Assembly: GCA_029555025.1 (NCBI GenBank)
Contig: JAKPTZ010000017.1
Coordinates: forward strand, 1-64,000
DNA: 64,000 bases
Direction of reading: 5' to 3'
Origin: Deltaproteobacteria bacterium
GTDB lineage: Bacteria > Myxococcota_A > UBA9042 > DTJE01
A program made the position numbers and the translations under genes. Numbering within the stretch: the first letter of the stretch is position 1; each line of letters starts with the position of its first letter. The notes beneath the pieces were generated by a model. It had not been told where the DNA came from, ran no database searches, and saw only the letters and a list, made by a program, of their open reading frames with translations. Of this stretch, positions 53,951-62,955 are shown piece by piece.

Positions 53951-54979
53951 TTAACAGAAACGGCCAGTTAAAGGATCCCGGGAAAACCGGAGATCCCTGA
54001 CCGGAACAATGGCGGATTCCGAAGACCTGTCGATGACCTGCCAGCCACGCTCCAGAAGCATGTCGCGCTGCTCGAGGATGCCCGCGCCGACGACCGCATC
54101 GACGAAGCAGACAAGCTCCCCGCCACGCGCCGAGTATTCCTGGCAGAAAGAGAGCGGCACGTCCGGCGTGACCGGGCCGAGGAGCGCCGACATGACCGGT
54201 TCCACCTTCCTGGGACCGTCGGCCAGCAGAACGACCGTCCTGGCCTGAAAGACCAGTTCGGCGCCCATGCTGACGGCGAAATGCGGACAGTCGTCGGCGC
54301 TGGCGAAATGGCCGTCCCTGACAGCGTTCGCGACCGTGTTGTCGTCAAGCCTGACAAGAAGCATCCGGCTTCCCTCGAAACCGATCCCGGCCTCGTGAAA
54401 AGCCACATGTCCCTTGCCTCCAACGCCGATGACCTGAAGATCTATACCGCCGGCCGCCGATATCTGGCGATCGTAGTCGTGAAGCACGTTGTCACGGATC
54501 CATCCAAGGTATCCGTCCGCCGATTCGGAAATCACGATGGCGCGTCCCTTGCCTGAACCGACCTCCCTCCACTCGCGATGGCACAGTTCAAGGTTCTGGT
54601 CCAGGATGGCCTGGTCGATTATGGTTCCGGCCGGAACCCTGGCTGAAGCGAACTTCCTTGCCAGAAGCCCGAAGAACTCCTGAATCATGAAGTACGAATA
54701 ACTTTCCGGATGAGTTGCCCGTTCCTGCGGGTTGCAGCCTGGAAGCCCGACGTATTCGTCGAGGTTGAAGCTTCTTACCTTCGACGGATCAAAAACGCCG
54801 GCGTTGGCCGCCTTTGCCAGGTGCTTGTACATGCCTGTCGGGCTGTTGCCGGTCGCCAGGCCCATCACGAAGCCGGACCCTTCGCCGGATCGGCCAGCCG
54901 AAATCCTGCCGGAAACAAAGCCGGCAGCCTGTTCACTTATCGCATCGAAATCACTGCAAACAACTATTTTTATGGACAT
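53951..54979 (-). CDS. nagB: NagB-like glucosamine-6-phosphate deaminase/isomerase
   Basis: The family converts glucosamine 6-phosphate to fructose 6-phosphate and ammonia. 342 residues is longer than the usual 240-270. Motifs LATGNSPTGMY, FNLDEYVGLPG and GVGGKGHVAFHEAG are clear; Asp and His of the active site are kept. An extra segment of roughly 45 residues lies between the lid and the GVGG loop. The start ATG has GGAGAGG. Whether the substrate is GlcN6P or another amino-sugar phosphate is uncertain because of that insertion and the lack of nagA. Confidence 0.85.
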   Translation of the reverse strand: MSIKIVVCSDFDAISEQAAGFVSGRISAGRSGEGSGFVMGLATGNSPTGMYKHLAKAANAGVFDPSKVRSFNLDEYVGLPGCNPQERATHPESYSYFMIQEFFGLLARKFASARVPAGTIIDQAILDQNLELCHREWREVGSGKGRAIVISESADGYLGWIRDNVLHDYDRQISAAGGIDLQVIGVGGKGHVAFHEAGIGFEGSRMLLVRLDDNTVANAVRDGHFASADDCPHFAVSMGAELVFQARTVVLLADGPRKVEPVMSALLGPVTPDVPLSFCQEYSARGGELVCFVDAVVGAGILEQRDMLLERGWQVIDRSSESAIVPVRDLRFSRDPLTGRFC

Positions 54980-55088
54980 CCTGCCTCTCCAGTTCCGCAA
55001 GCGCACGGCGAACCAGGCCGGAATTTATCATGAAGGCGCGCCGAAAGCACGGTGCAAACGGCACCCGGGCCACGGCGCAGGGCGGCGG

Positions 55089-56147
55089 TCACATCCCGGA
55101 CGCCGCAATCGACACGGCCGAACGGATGGCCGGCGTCACCGGAATGCCGGCCACATCAAAACCCATCAGGACGGCGCCGACGACCGGATGATCCGAAAGA
55201 GTCAACGGGCTGGCGTTGGGGAACATGGAACAAACCTCGCCGACGATTGCGTTACGGTATGTCGGCTCGGTAGCTTTCTGCAGCACGCTGCCGCCGAGCA
55301 CCAGCGGAAACTCCTCGCCGGGTCGGAAGCCGAGTCGGAATGCGGCCACCCTGGCGGACACGCCGAGATCGCGGCCGAAGGTCTCGAGGATGTTCCTGGC
55401 GGGGATATCACCCATGGCGGCCGCCTGGAACACGAGGGGGGCAAGAAGACCTATGAGCGGCGGGATCGGCTGCTCGATTCCGGCCGCCGCCGCGTTCTCT
55501 CCCGGAATGTCGGGACCTGGGTTGCCCGGAATCATGAAGTCCACCACATCGGCGATGTCGCTGATTCCCATGGCCGACATGTAAAGATCCGAAATGAGGG
55601 TTTTCGGCGCCCTTCCGTCCCTTGCCCTGCCGGCAGCCTTCAATCCAGCGATCGCGATATCGAAGCCTCCGCCCCCGTCGCCGAGCTCCGCCGCGATTCC
55701 ACCGATCTGGAGCCTTTCGCCACGCCGGTTCATGCCGACGCAGTTGCCCGACGTCCCGGCCGACACCGCAACACCGACGCCGTCGTCCGAACCGGCCCGC
55801 AACGAAAGGAAGGCATCGTTCTGCAACATCCTTTGGGGGCAGTGCCCGTGGCCGAAGACACCGGTCACCAGTTCCAGAGTAATCGCGTCCAGCACCTCGC
55901 GATCCCTGGGACGATCCAGCCCGGCCAGGCCAAATCCCCAGCCGAGAACGCGCGAGGATTCCGAGGCCAGAATAGATGCGTGCGGCTGCACAAGCGACCG
56001 AAGGCGGCCGAGGCAACCTTCACGGCCAAGCGTCTGGTAGTTGGACGGCCCGGTGACACCCCGAACCACGACCTCGCCCCGGGTGGTGACACATAAAAAC
56101 GCGGTCTTGGTATTTCCCGAATCTATGCCGGCAATCAGCCCGTTCAA
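55089..56147 (-). CDS. BadF/NagK-family sugar kinase
   Basis: 352 residues, an ASKHA ATPase. The phosphate loop IAGIDSGNTKT opens the protein; VSAGTSGNCVG and LGDGGGGFD follow, as in N-acetylglucosamine kinases. In this operon, a kinase for an amino sugar is the natural reading. I considered a 2-hydroxyacyl-CoA dehydratase activator and reject it. TTG is the start, with GGGGGG before it, 1 bp after the upstream stop. It precedes the NagB-like gene by 109 bp. Confidence 0.8.
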   Translation of the reverse strand: MNGLIAGIDSGNTKTAFLCVTTRGEVVVRGVTGPSNYQTLGREGCLGRLRSLVQPHASILASESSRVLGWGFGLAGLDRPRDREVLDAITLELVTGVFGHGHCPQRMLQNDAFLSLRAGSDDGVGVAVSAGTSGNCVGMNRRGERLQIGGIAAELGDGGGGFDIAIAGLKAAGRARDGRAPKTLISDLYMSAMGISDIADVVDFMIPGNPGPDIPGENAAAAGIEQPIPPLIGLLAPLVFQAAAMGDIPARNILETFGRDLGVSARVAAFRLGFRPGEEFPLVLGGSVLQKATEPTYRNAIVGEVCSMFPNASPLTLSDHPVVGAVLMGFDVAGIPVTPAIRSAVSIAASGM

Positions 56148-56148
56148 T

Positions 56149-57291
56149 TCAACCCCCCGCCGGTCCGGCCGGAATCACGAGCCCGCCGGCGCGAACCTGG
56201 CATCTGACACCGCCGCAGTCGGACTGCCGACCAGAGATTGCCGCGAGCAGACGGAAAAATGCCGGCGCGTCGGCGACCGGCGAAACAAGGGCGTCCAGGA
56301 ATGCCGATTTCAATCCACAGGCCTGGCGCTGCCATGTCGATCCGGCGGCCGCGCGTGCCCCGACGCACAGCAGAAGCGCGACGGCGGCCGGAATCGAGAA
56401 GCTGCCCGCACATGCGACGGACAGGAAAAGAACCATCAACGACAAGGGTCCCGCAAGGAGCGAGGCGGCAAGCAGGGCAAACCGACGCGAATCAAGCCGG
56501 GACAGTATCTTCAGGTGCGTGCGCGAGATGTCATCCCTTACCGGAACGGGAAACGGAAGAAGCCCGAACCGATCCGTCGCGACCTTGAAATGAAGGGCCG
56601 CTCCAAGTCCCGCGCGATTCAGCGTAAGCGGATCCGCCAGCGCCTCGACGACGAAGGCCCGGTTTGCCAGAGTCAATCCGGAAAGCACCCCGGGAGGCCC
56701 GAAAAGAAGACTTGTCACGGGCGTGAGCCGGGACACGTCCGACGAAACGGAAAACCATCCGCGGCCGGCGCGCGGCCTTGTCGGAAAGGCCGAAAAGACC
56801 ATATCGCCGGAAACACCCCGCGACATCTCGCAAAGCACGGGAGTTGACGGCATCGCCCCGGATGAAAGCGCGAGAATGGGATCGCCCGGCGACCCGGAAA
56901 GCGCGATTGCCGAAAGGGCCGTCTCCACGACATGGCGGCCGTCCGGAACCCCGGGAACGTCGTAAATCGGAAACCCTGGGAACTGGGCGTTGACTTCCTC
57001 CAGAACCACCCTGGTCGCCGAGTCGCCCGGCAGGCGACCGGCGGCAAGCCCCGAGGCACCCCTTCCGGCCGAGGCGGCAACCGCCTTCAGCACCGAACGG
57101 TCAAGCCTTGCGGAAGTTGTCGCGGCCGTAACGACAAGCGCGGACGCCGAATCCCCCGGAACCGCCGAAATCGCGCGGCGCCATCGCACCACGGCGCAGA
57201 CCGACAGCCCAAGGGACGCGGCCGAAAGCAGCAAGGCTGAGAGGGCAAAAAACAACAAAGGGATCACCAGCCGTTTCCAAGTTCGGAACAC
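56149..57291 (-). CDS. Membrane protein of unknown function
   Basis: About 380 residues. One TM near the N-terminus (about 10-36), a large central domain (about 45-265) rich in Ala, Ser and Gly, then two TM helices (about 280-330) and a short C-terminal domain. No motif is recognised. The start is uncertain: GTG 57291 is used, TTG 57330 is open in frame. It is the first gene of the sugar operon and could be part of its uptake or sensing. Confidence 0.65.
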   Translation of the reverse strand: MFRTWKRLVIPLLFFALSALLLSAASLGLSVCAVVRWRRAISAVPGDSASALVVTAATTSARLDRSVLKAVAASAGRGASGLAAGRLPGDSATRVVLEEVNAQFPGFPIYDVPGVPDGRHVVETALSAIALSGSPGDPILALSSGAMPSTPVLCEMSRGVSGDMVFSAFPTRPRAGRGWFSVSSDVSRLTPVTSLLFGPPGVLSGLTLANRAFVVEALADPLTLNRAGLGAALHFKVATDRFGLLPFPVPVRDDISRTHLKILSRLDSRRFALLAASLLAGPLSLMVLFLSVACAGSFSIPAAVALLLCVGARAAAGSTWQRQACGLKSAFLDALVSPVADAPAFFRLLAAISGRQSDCGGVRCQVRAGGLVIPAGPAGG

Positions 57292-57398
57292 CCCGGCAAA
57301 CCTGCCCGGGGCCGCAACATTACAGCACAACGGACACTGGCGCTATGATATCATTCCTGACGGTTAAACGGCGTCCGGTTCAAGACCACGGGGTTTCG

Positions 57399-58415
57399 AT
57401 GGGCAGACCCGAAGATACAGGCGATCACGACGGTTCGGCGCGCCCGCACACGACTCGATACAGAACGGTGGCCACTGCCATCGTTTTTCTTGCGCTGGCC
57501 GCGGCCGGTTACGCCGGAACCAGGATTTCCCTGGTCGAGATGAAGTTCGCAAGGATGAACCCTGTCAGGGACGCCTCGGTCGTAAATGATCTGGTTGCCG
57601 ACCGCCTTTCGCCGGAAGCGCGGGCCGCCATTTCTACGATGGGCTCCGAGGGGGGCGCCGAGACTCTCTACCTGCCGCCGGTGCTCGTGTTGAAGGTTCT
57701 GTCGGCCGGTCACCAGCCGGCGCTGGCCGATCTCCTTTTCGTGCGCGCCCACGCATGGTTCCTGTCCCATTTCTTCAGCGACCGCAGATTCGTGTGGCTG
57801 AGCAACTACTACGAAGCGATCACCGGCCTTGACCCCGACAACCCGAAAATCTACACATGGGCCGCCCAGGTAATCAAACTGGGCCAAATCATAGATGACG
57901 ACATCGTCAACAAGGCAAACGGGTTCCTGTCGGACGGCCTTGAACGATACCCGCTTGACTGGCAGATGCACCTGGATCTTGGATTCAATCTTTACTTCGA
58001 ATTCAAGGGGAATACGCCCGAAGAGAAATCGATTGCCCGGCTGAAGGCCCGGGATCACTTCGCAACCGCCGCAGGCCTGCCCGGGGCCGTCATCGACCCC
58101 AACTTCGTCGCCGAACTGTTCCAGCGCGACCAGGAAGACGGGATGGCGGTCGCGTACGCCCTGCAGAAGTACTACGAAGCCACGGAAGACCAGCGCAACC
58201 AGCTTCTGCGGCGGATATCGGTTCTCTCCGACGCGCTTGCCGACGGCATCCGCCAGGAGGAAAGGCGCTGGCGATCAAACGCCGGTTACCTTCCGGTCGC
58301 GCTTTTCGCAATACTGGACAGGCGGCCGGATTCGATGTGGAAGTCCATTTTCGGGCACGGAATGCCTGCGATCGCGGGGAAGGGCGACACGCCGGCGGTG
58401 GGGGAACCTGATTGA
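57399..58415 (+). CDS. Single-pass membrane protein, TPR-like helical body
   Basis: 338 residues. A cytoplasmic N-terminus of 25 residues precedes one TM (about 27-47); the remainder is predicted outside and mostly helical, with repeating Leu/Tyr/Trp patterns (WLSNYYEAITGLDPDNPKIY) reminiscent of TPR units. No catalytic motif. The ATG at 57399 follows GGGG; the frame opens at 57345. A -10-like TATGAT lies at 57343. It overlaps the epimerase gene, so it heads a six-gene operon. Confidence 0.7.
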   Translation: MGRPEDTGDHDGSARPHTTRYRTVATAIVFLALAAAGYAGTRISLVEMKFARMNPVRDASVVNDLVADRLSPEARAAISTMGSEGGAETLYLPPVLVLKVLSAGHQPALADLLFVRAHAWFLSHFFSDRRFVWLSNYYEAITGLDPDNPKIYTWAAQVIKLGQIIDDDIVNKANGFLSDGLERYPLDWQMHLDLGFNLYFEFKGNTPEEKSIARLKARDHFATAAGLPGAVIDPNFVAELFQRDQEDGMAVAYALQKYYEATEDQRNQLLRRISVLSDALADGIRQEERRWRSNAGYLPVALFAILDRRPDSMWKSIFGHGMPAIAGKGDTPAVGEPD

Positions 58416-59359
58416 GAAAACGAATACTTATCACTGGTGGCGCCGGATTCATCGGGTCTTCGCTGGCGCTTCGACTGAAGGACGACTTCGACGTCGTCAT
58501 CTTCGACAACCTTCACAGGAACGCGTTTGAGAAGACGCCACTTGCCGGGGCCCCCTCGGTAACGCTCGTGAAGGGCGACGTGCTTGATCTGCAGGCCGTC
58601 AGGCAGGCCGCGAAAGGTTGCAGCGTGGTCTTCCACATGGCATCGATCGCCGGTGTCGATACCGTGATGAAAAATCCGGTGCTGACGATGAAGGTCGCCC
58701 TGCAGGGAACGATGAACGTGCTCGAGGCCGTGTCCGGACTGGAATCGTTCGACCGCTTCGTCGATCTTTCCACTTCCGAGGTGTTCGGCCAGTACGCCTA
58801 CAAGGTCACCGAAGGCGACATCACCCAGCTTGGCGCCGTCGGCGAGGCCCGCTGGACATACGCTGTCAGCAAGCTTGCCACCGAGCACCTGGCACTTAAC
58901 TACCACAAGCAGTACGGGCTTCCCGCGCTTTCGATACGACCGTTCAACATCTTCGGCCCCAGGCAGGTCGGCGAGGGCGCCATCCACCACTTCATCCGCC
59001 GGGCGCTGGCGGGCGAGGACGTGGTGGTGCACAACGACGGAAGCCAGATCAGGGCCTGGTGTTACATCAACGATATCATCGATGCCCTGCTGCTCGTCAT
59101 GGAAAGGCCCGAAGCGGTCGGGGAGGCCTTCAACATCGGCAACCCGCGAAGCACCATCACGATATACAACCTTGCCAGGGAAGTAATCCGGATTGCCGGT
59201 TCCCGGTCAAGGATTGTCCAGAAGGACTGGCCTTTCGCGGACGTGGAGCTGCGCATACCGGACATATCGAAGGCTCGAAGGCTTCTGGGGTTTGAACCTT
59301 CGTGGAACCTTGAAGACGGCCTGGAAAGAACCGTCGACTGGTACCGGGAGTTTTCCTGA
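58412..59359 (+). CDS. NAD-dependent sugar-nucleotide epimerase/dehydratase
   Basis: 315 residues, an extended short-chain dehydrogenase. The NAD loop is GGAGFIGS (near residue 9), STSEVFG holds the catalytic Ser/Thr, and YAVSK is the YxxxK pair. Related families make UDP-xylose, UDP-galactose or dTDP-4-keto sugars; I cannot separate them here. The TTG start overlaps the upstream stop (TTGA). Next to a DegT-type aminotransferase it likely makes a keto-sugar for amino-sugar synthesis. Confidence 0.88.
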   Translation: MRKRILITGGAGFIGSSLALRLKDDFDVVIFDNLHRNAFEKTPLAGAPSVTLVKGDVLDLQAVRQAAKGCSVVFHMASIAGVDTVMKNPVLTMKVALQGTMNVLEAVSGLESFDRFVDLSTSEVFGQYAYKVTEGDITQLGAVGEARWTYAVSKLATEHLALNYHKQYGLPALSIRPFNIFGPRQVGEGAIHHFIRRALAGEDVVVHNDGSQIRAWCYINDIIDALLLVMERPEAVGEAFNIGNPRSTITIYNLAREVIRIAGSRSRIVQKDWPFADVELRIPDISKARRLLGFEPSWNLEDGLERTVDWYREFS

Positions 59360-60507
59360 TGGCAGACAACGGCGGAACCGACCGACGAACCGGGGCCAGA
59401 AGCCCCGTCCCGCTTGCGCGGCCCTGTTTTTCGCAACACGAACTGGGGGCCGTCAGGCGCGTGATGCAGTCCTGCCATGTGACCCAGGGGCCTGAGACGG
59501 CGGCGTTCGAAGCCGATCTGTCCGCCCTTGTGGGTGGAAGGGAAACCGTGGCGGTGTCGTCGGGCGGGGCCGCGCTACTGCTGGCCATGCACGCGATCGG
59601 GATCGGTCCGGGCGACGAGGTCGTCGTTCCGGATTTCGTCTTTCCCGCCGCGGCCATGGGTGCCATGTTCATGGGTGCGGTGCCGGTTCCGGCCGATGTC
59701 GAGACAGAAACGATGGCTATGACCCCGGAAACTGCCGCCCGCTGCATCACGCCACGAACGAAGGCCGTTGTGGCGGTTCACCCGTTCGGGATCCCCGCGG
59801 ACATCGAAGGCATCGTCCAGGCGTGCCCGGAAGGCGTTCCGGTCATCGAGGACGCCGCCTGCGCCCTTGGCGGCCTTACCGCGGGCGGCGCCGCTGCCGG
59901 TACGGTCGGAAGGATTTCCTGCTTCTCATTCCACCCGCGCAAGTCCATCACGACCGGCGAGGGAGGCTGCCTTGCGGCATCGGGATCGGACGCGGACAGG
60001 CTGCGCAGGCTGCGCGACTACGGCAGAACCGGGCGCGGCTTCGGGGATGTTTTCGGGGAGATTGGAATGAACTTCCGCATGAGCGATCTTGCGGCCGCCA
60101 TCGGCAGGGTTCAACTTGAACGTGTTCATGAATCGATCTCGACCAGACAGAAGCTTTTTTCAAGATACGCAACAAATCTGGGGGATATCGCCGGGCTTCG
60201 GATTCCGGGCGGATACCTTCGGCCAGGCAATACTTTCCAGTCGCTGGTTGCAAGGGTTCAGGTGGATGCCCGGGCCCTGGTGAGCGAACTGGCGGCACGG
60301 GGGGTGCAAAGCGGTCCCTCGGCCCATTCGCTGCGCGGGCAGACGGCCTTCGCGGCCAGGTACCCGGGGCTGGCCGGGGCCGGTGACGGCTCCGGAAGGA
60401 TGCTTGCGGAACATACCGTGGTGTTGCCGCTGTTTGATCGGATGACTTTCAAGGACGTTGATTTCGTGTGCGAAGCGGTCCGGGACGCTCTGCGGCACAT
60501 GGCCTGA
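59359..60507 (+). CDS. DegT/DnrJ/EryC1-family aminotransferase
   Basis: 382 residues. The PLP lysine is in FHPRKSITTGEGG; VVPDFVFPAAA and MNFRMSDLAAAIG are typical. The enzyme would add an amino group to a nucleotide keto-sugar, with glutamate as donor. The ATG overlaps the epimerase stop by one base (TGATG), so the two are coupled and probably act one after the other. Confidence 0.9.
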   Translation: MADNGGTDRRTGARSPVPLARPCFSQHELGAVRRVMQSCHVTQGPETAAFEADLSALVGGRETVAVSSGGAALLLAMHAIGIGPGDEVVVPDFVFPAAAMGAMFMGAVPVPADVETETMAMTPETAARCITPRTKAVVAVHPFGIPADIEGIVQACPEGVPVIEDAACALGGLTAGGAAAGTVGRISCFSFHPRKSITTGEGGCLAASGSDADRLRRLRDYGRTGRGFGDVFGEIGMNFRMSDLAAAIGRVQLERVHESISTRQKLFSRYATNLGDIAGLRIPGGYLRPGNTFQSLVARVQVDARALVSELAARGVQSGPSAHSLRGQTAFAARYPGLAGAGDGSGRMLAEHTVVLPLFDRMTFKDVDFVCEAVRDALRHMA

Positions 60508-60545
60508 TACCGTTTCTGGTGGCCGCGGGCCACCGGGAGGCAGAC

Positions 60546-61523
60546 TTGGACGAGATCATAAGGGTAGAAAACCTCAGCAAGACGTTCAGAACCCCGTTTC
60601 GCAGGAAGCGGGTCGATGCGGTGAGCAACGTCAGTTTCGTCGTCAGGCGCGGCGAGATCTTCGGATTCCTGGGACCGAACGGCGCGGGAAAGACGACCAC
60701 GATCAAGATGCTCACCGGCCTTATTCAGCCGACCGCGGGAACCGTTTCGATGCTTGGTGGCGGACCTGCCGACCTTTCGGTTCGGGCCAGGATCGGATTC
60801 CTTCCCGAACAGCCGTATTTTTATGACTACCTTACTCCGGTGGAACTGCTGGACGTTTTCGGGCGGATCTTCGGGATTCCCGCAAGGATCCGAAAGGAAA
60901 GGATCGAATCGCTGCTTACCCAGGTCGGTCTTTTCGAAGCCAGGAACCGGACTCTGCGCAAGTTTTCCAAAGGCATGCTGCAGCGTACCGGAATCGCACA
61001 GGCGCTGCTGAACGACCCGGAACTGGTCATCCTTGACGAACCTCTTTCCGGCCTCGATCCGGTCGGCCGGAAAGAGGTCAACGACCTGATTGCGACGTTG
61101 CGCCAGCAGGGCAAGACGATATTCTTTTCCTCGCATATCCTGGCCGACATCGAGCGCCTCTGCGACCGCGTCGTCATACTGGATCGCGGCGTCACGAAGG
61201 CGGCTGGCACGCTGTCGGAGCTTCTGACGTCTGACAGCGGCGAAAGGGAAATCCTGGCCGGCGGGATCACCGACGTCTCCGGGTTGAACGGACTTGACGG
61301 TGTCGTGCGGTGCGAAACCTACGGGACTGACGCCGTTAGAATCGTGTGCGAGAGCGCGGCTTCGGACAGGCTTGTCGGAACCCTTCTGAGGGCGGGCGGC
61401 ACGATCCTGGGTGTCAATGATCGCCGGATTTCCCTGGAGCAGCTTTTCGTTTCCCGAACGATCAGGGAAAAGTCGTGTCCGGCGACGGATAATGAAGGGG
61501 AAGTCCGGGGGGTGTCCGAATGA
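60546..61523 (+). CDS. ABC transporter ATP-binding protein
   Basis: 325 residues. Walker [10 protein letters not shown], signature FSKGML (atypical LSGGQ), Walker [14 protein letters not shown] and the switch His in SSHIL are all present. A C-terminal domain of about 80 residues follows, as in ABC-2 exporter ATPases. TTG start with GGAGG. It pairs with the membrane subunit at 61520, whose ATG overlaps its stop. Confidence 0.92.
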   Translation: MDEIIRVENLSKTFRTPFRRKRVDAVSNVSFVVRRGEIFGFLGPNGAGKTTTIKMLTGLIQPTAGTVSMLGGGPADLSVRARIGFLPEQPYFYDYLTPVELLDVFGRIFGIPARIRKERIESLLTQVGLFEARNRTLRKFSKGMLQRTGIAQALLNDPELVILDEPLSGLDPVGRKEVNDLIATLRQQGKTIFFSSHILADIERLCDRVVILDRGVTKAAGTLSELLTSDSGEREILAGGITDVSGLNGLDGVVRCETYGTDAVRIVCESAASDRLVGTLLRAGGTILGVNDRRISLEQLFVSRTIREKSCPATDNEGEVRGVSE

Positions 61524-62329
61524 AAAACGGTTTTGCCGACTCCATTCGCAGAACGTTTGCGATTGCACGCAACACGGTTCTCGAGGCCATCCGCAACCGG
61601 GCATTCCTGGGCATGGGCATCGCGGCCTTCGGCCTGGTGGTTTCCTCGATCGCGCTTTCGTCCCTGGCCGTAAGGGATCAGGCCGAGCGCGTTCTCGTTG
61701 ATTTCGGACTGGCGGCCACCTCGCTGATGGAAATCGTGATCGCCATCACGATGGGCGTCATCCTGGTGTTCAAGGAAATCGACCGCAAGACGTTCTATCT
61801 TGTTCTGCCGAAGCCGATCAGGCGTTCAGAGGTCATCGCCGGCAAATTCGTCGGGCTGCTGGGGGTGCTGGGCGCGTCCCTGCTGCTGATGGCCGCCGGA
61901 TGGCTCATCTCCCTTCAGGTAAAGGGCATTTCGATTCCGGCCGGCGTTCCACAGGCGCTTCTGCTGGTTTGGGCGCAGGCGGCACTGATCACCTCGGTTG
62001 CAATCTTCTTTTCCTCTTTCGCCAGTCCGGTTCTGTCCGGGGTCTTTACCTTCGGCGTGTTCATGGTCGGCAGTTCGGTCACGGTGCTTCAGGAACTGAT
62101 GCAGGCACGGAAGGGGATGCTTGCGACCCCCGGGCCGGCCAGGCTCATCGCCGAGGGAGCGGTGGCGGTATTTCCTGATCTGTCGGTGTTCAACGTCGGC
62201 AAGGAGCTGATACTCCGCATCCCGGTAACGTGGGAATACGTCGGCGCCAGCATGCTCTATTGCGGATTTTACTGCCTGTTCTTCCTGGCCATCGGGGCCC
62301 TGGTTTTCCAGCGGAGGGACTTCTCTTGA
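61520..62329 (+). CDS. ABC-2-type permease
   Basis: 269 residues with six predicted TM helices and a short N-terminal amphipathic helix. The FKEIDRKTFYLVLPKPIRR loop resembles ABC-2 permeases of the NatB/gliding type. It overlaps the ATPase gene as ATGA. It may export a lipid or glycan component made by this operon; the substrate is unknown. Confidence 0.85.
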   Translation: MKNGFADSIRRTFAIARNTVLEAIRNRAFLGMGIAAFGLVVSSIALSSLAVRDQAERVLVDFGLAATSLMEIVIAITMGVILVFKEIDRKTFYLVLPKPIRRSEVIAGKFVGLLGVLGASLLLMAAGWLISLQVKGISIPAGVPQALLLVWAQAALITSVAIFFSSFASPVLSGVFTFGVFMVGSSVTVLQELMQARKGMLATPGPARLIAEGAVAVFPDLSVFNVGKELILRIPVTWEYVGASMLYCGFYCLFFLAIGALVFQRRDFS

Positions 62330-62955
62330 ATGGCCCGGCCCGATACATCGTCGCGGTGTGCCTGCTGATCCCGATCTCGATTGCCGTGATCAGGGTGGGC
62401 GTTTCCGGCAGCGATGATCTCAAGACTGCCGTGGCGTGCGAGAAGTCCGGCCTGACAGACACCGCCATCGACTTCTATGGCAGGGCTGCCCGATGGTATC
62501 TGCCTTTTTCGTCAACACAGGAACAGGCCCTGCAAGGCCTTTTGAACATCGCGGCAGGGTCATCAGGCCCGGAAGGCGACAAAACGGCCATAAGGGCCCT
62601 TTACGAGGCCAGGGGGGCCATCCTGGCGACAAGATGGCTGATGACACCTTCTTCCGACATGCTGAAGGAGGTTAACGACACGCTGGCCCGGCGAATCGCC
62701 CGGGGATCGAAACCTGGCGAAGACGGCGCCGACATCGACGGCAACCTGGCAATCCTGTCCAGGACCACATCACCCCGACCGGTGGTTTCGTTTCTCGCAA
62801 CGCTTCTTTTTGCGGCATGGGTCACGGTGACGATTGTCGGGGCTACGCGCTCGGTGACGTCGGACGGTCGCTTTGCCGGCCGCCGGGGACTGCCGTGGAT
62901 GGCAGTATCAGCGGCCCTTCTTTTCGGATGGCTCATCCTGCTTGCTCTTGCCTGA
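62326..62955 (+). CDS. Small membrane protein, last gene of the ABC operon
   Basis: 209 residues. One N-terminal TM (about 6-24), a helical periplasmic segment (about 30-140) and two C-terminal TM helices. It starts with TTG overlapping the permease stop, with GGAGGGA upstream. I do not recognise a family; by position it is an accessory part of the transporter. Its end overlaps the convergent parB by 48 bp. Confidence 0.7.
   Translation: MNGPARYIVAVCLLIPISIAVIRVGVSGSDDLKTAVACEKSGLTDTAIDFYGRAARWYLPFSSTQEQALQGLLNIAAGSSGPEGDKTAIRALYEARGAILATRWLMTPSSDMLKEVNDTLARRIARGSKPGEDGADIDGNLAILSRTTSPRPVVSFLATLLFAAWVTVTIVGATRSVTSDGRFAGRRGLPWMAVSAALLFGWLILLALA

Noticed and set aside
55089-56147. Activator ATPase of a 2-hydroxyacyl-CoA or benzoyl-CoA reductase system, linked to the Fe-S operon
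   Set aside because: It sits in a sugar operon between a NagB-like gene and a membrane protein, no dehydratase subunits are near, and it has kinase-type motifs.
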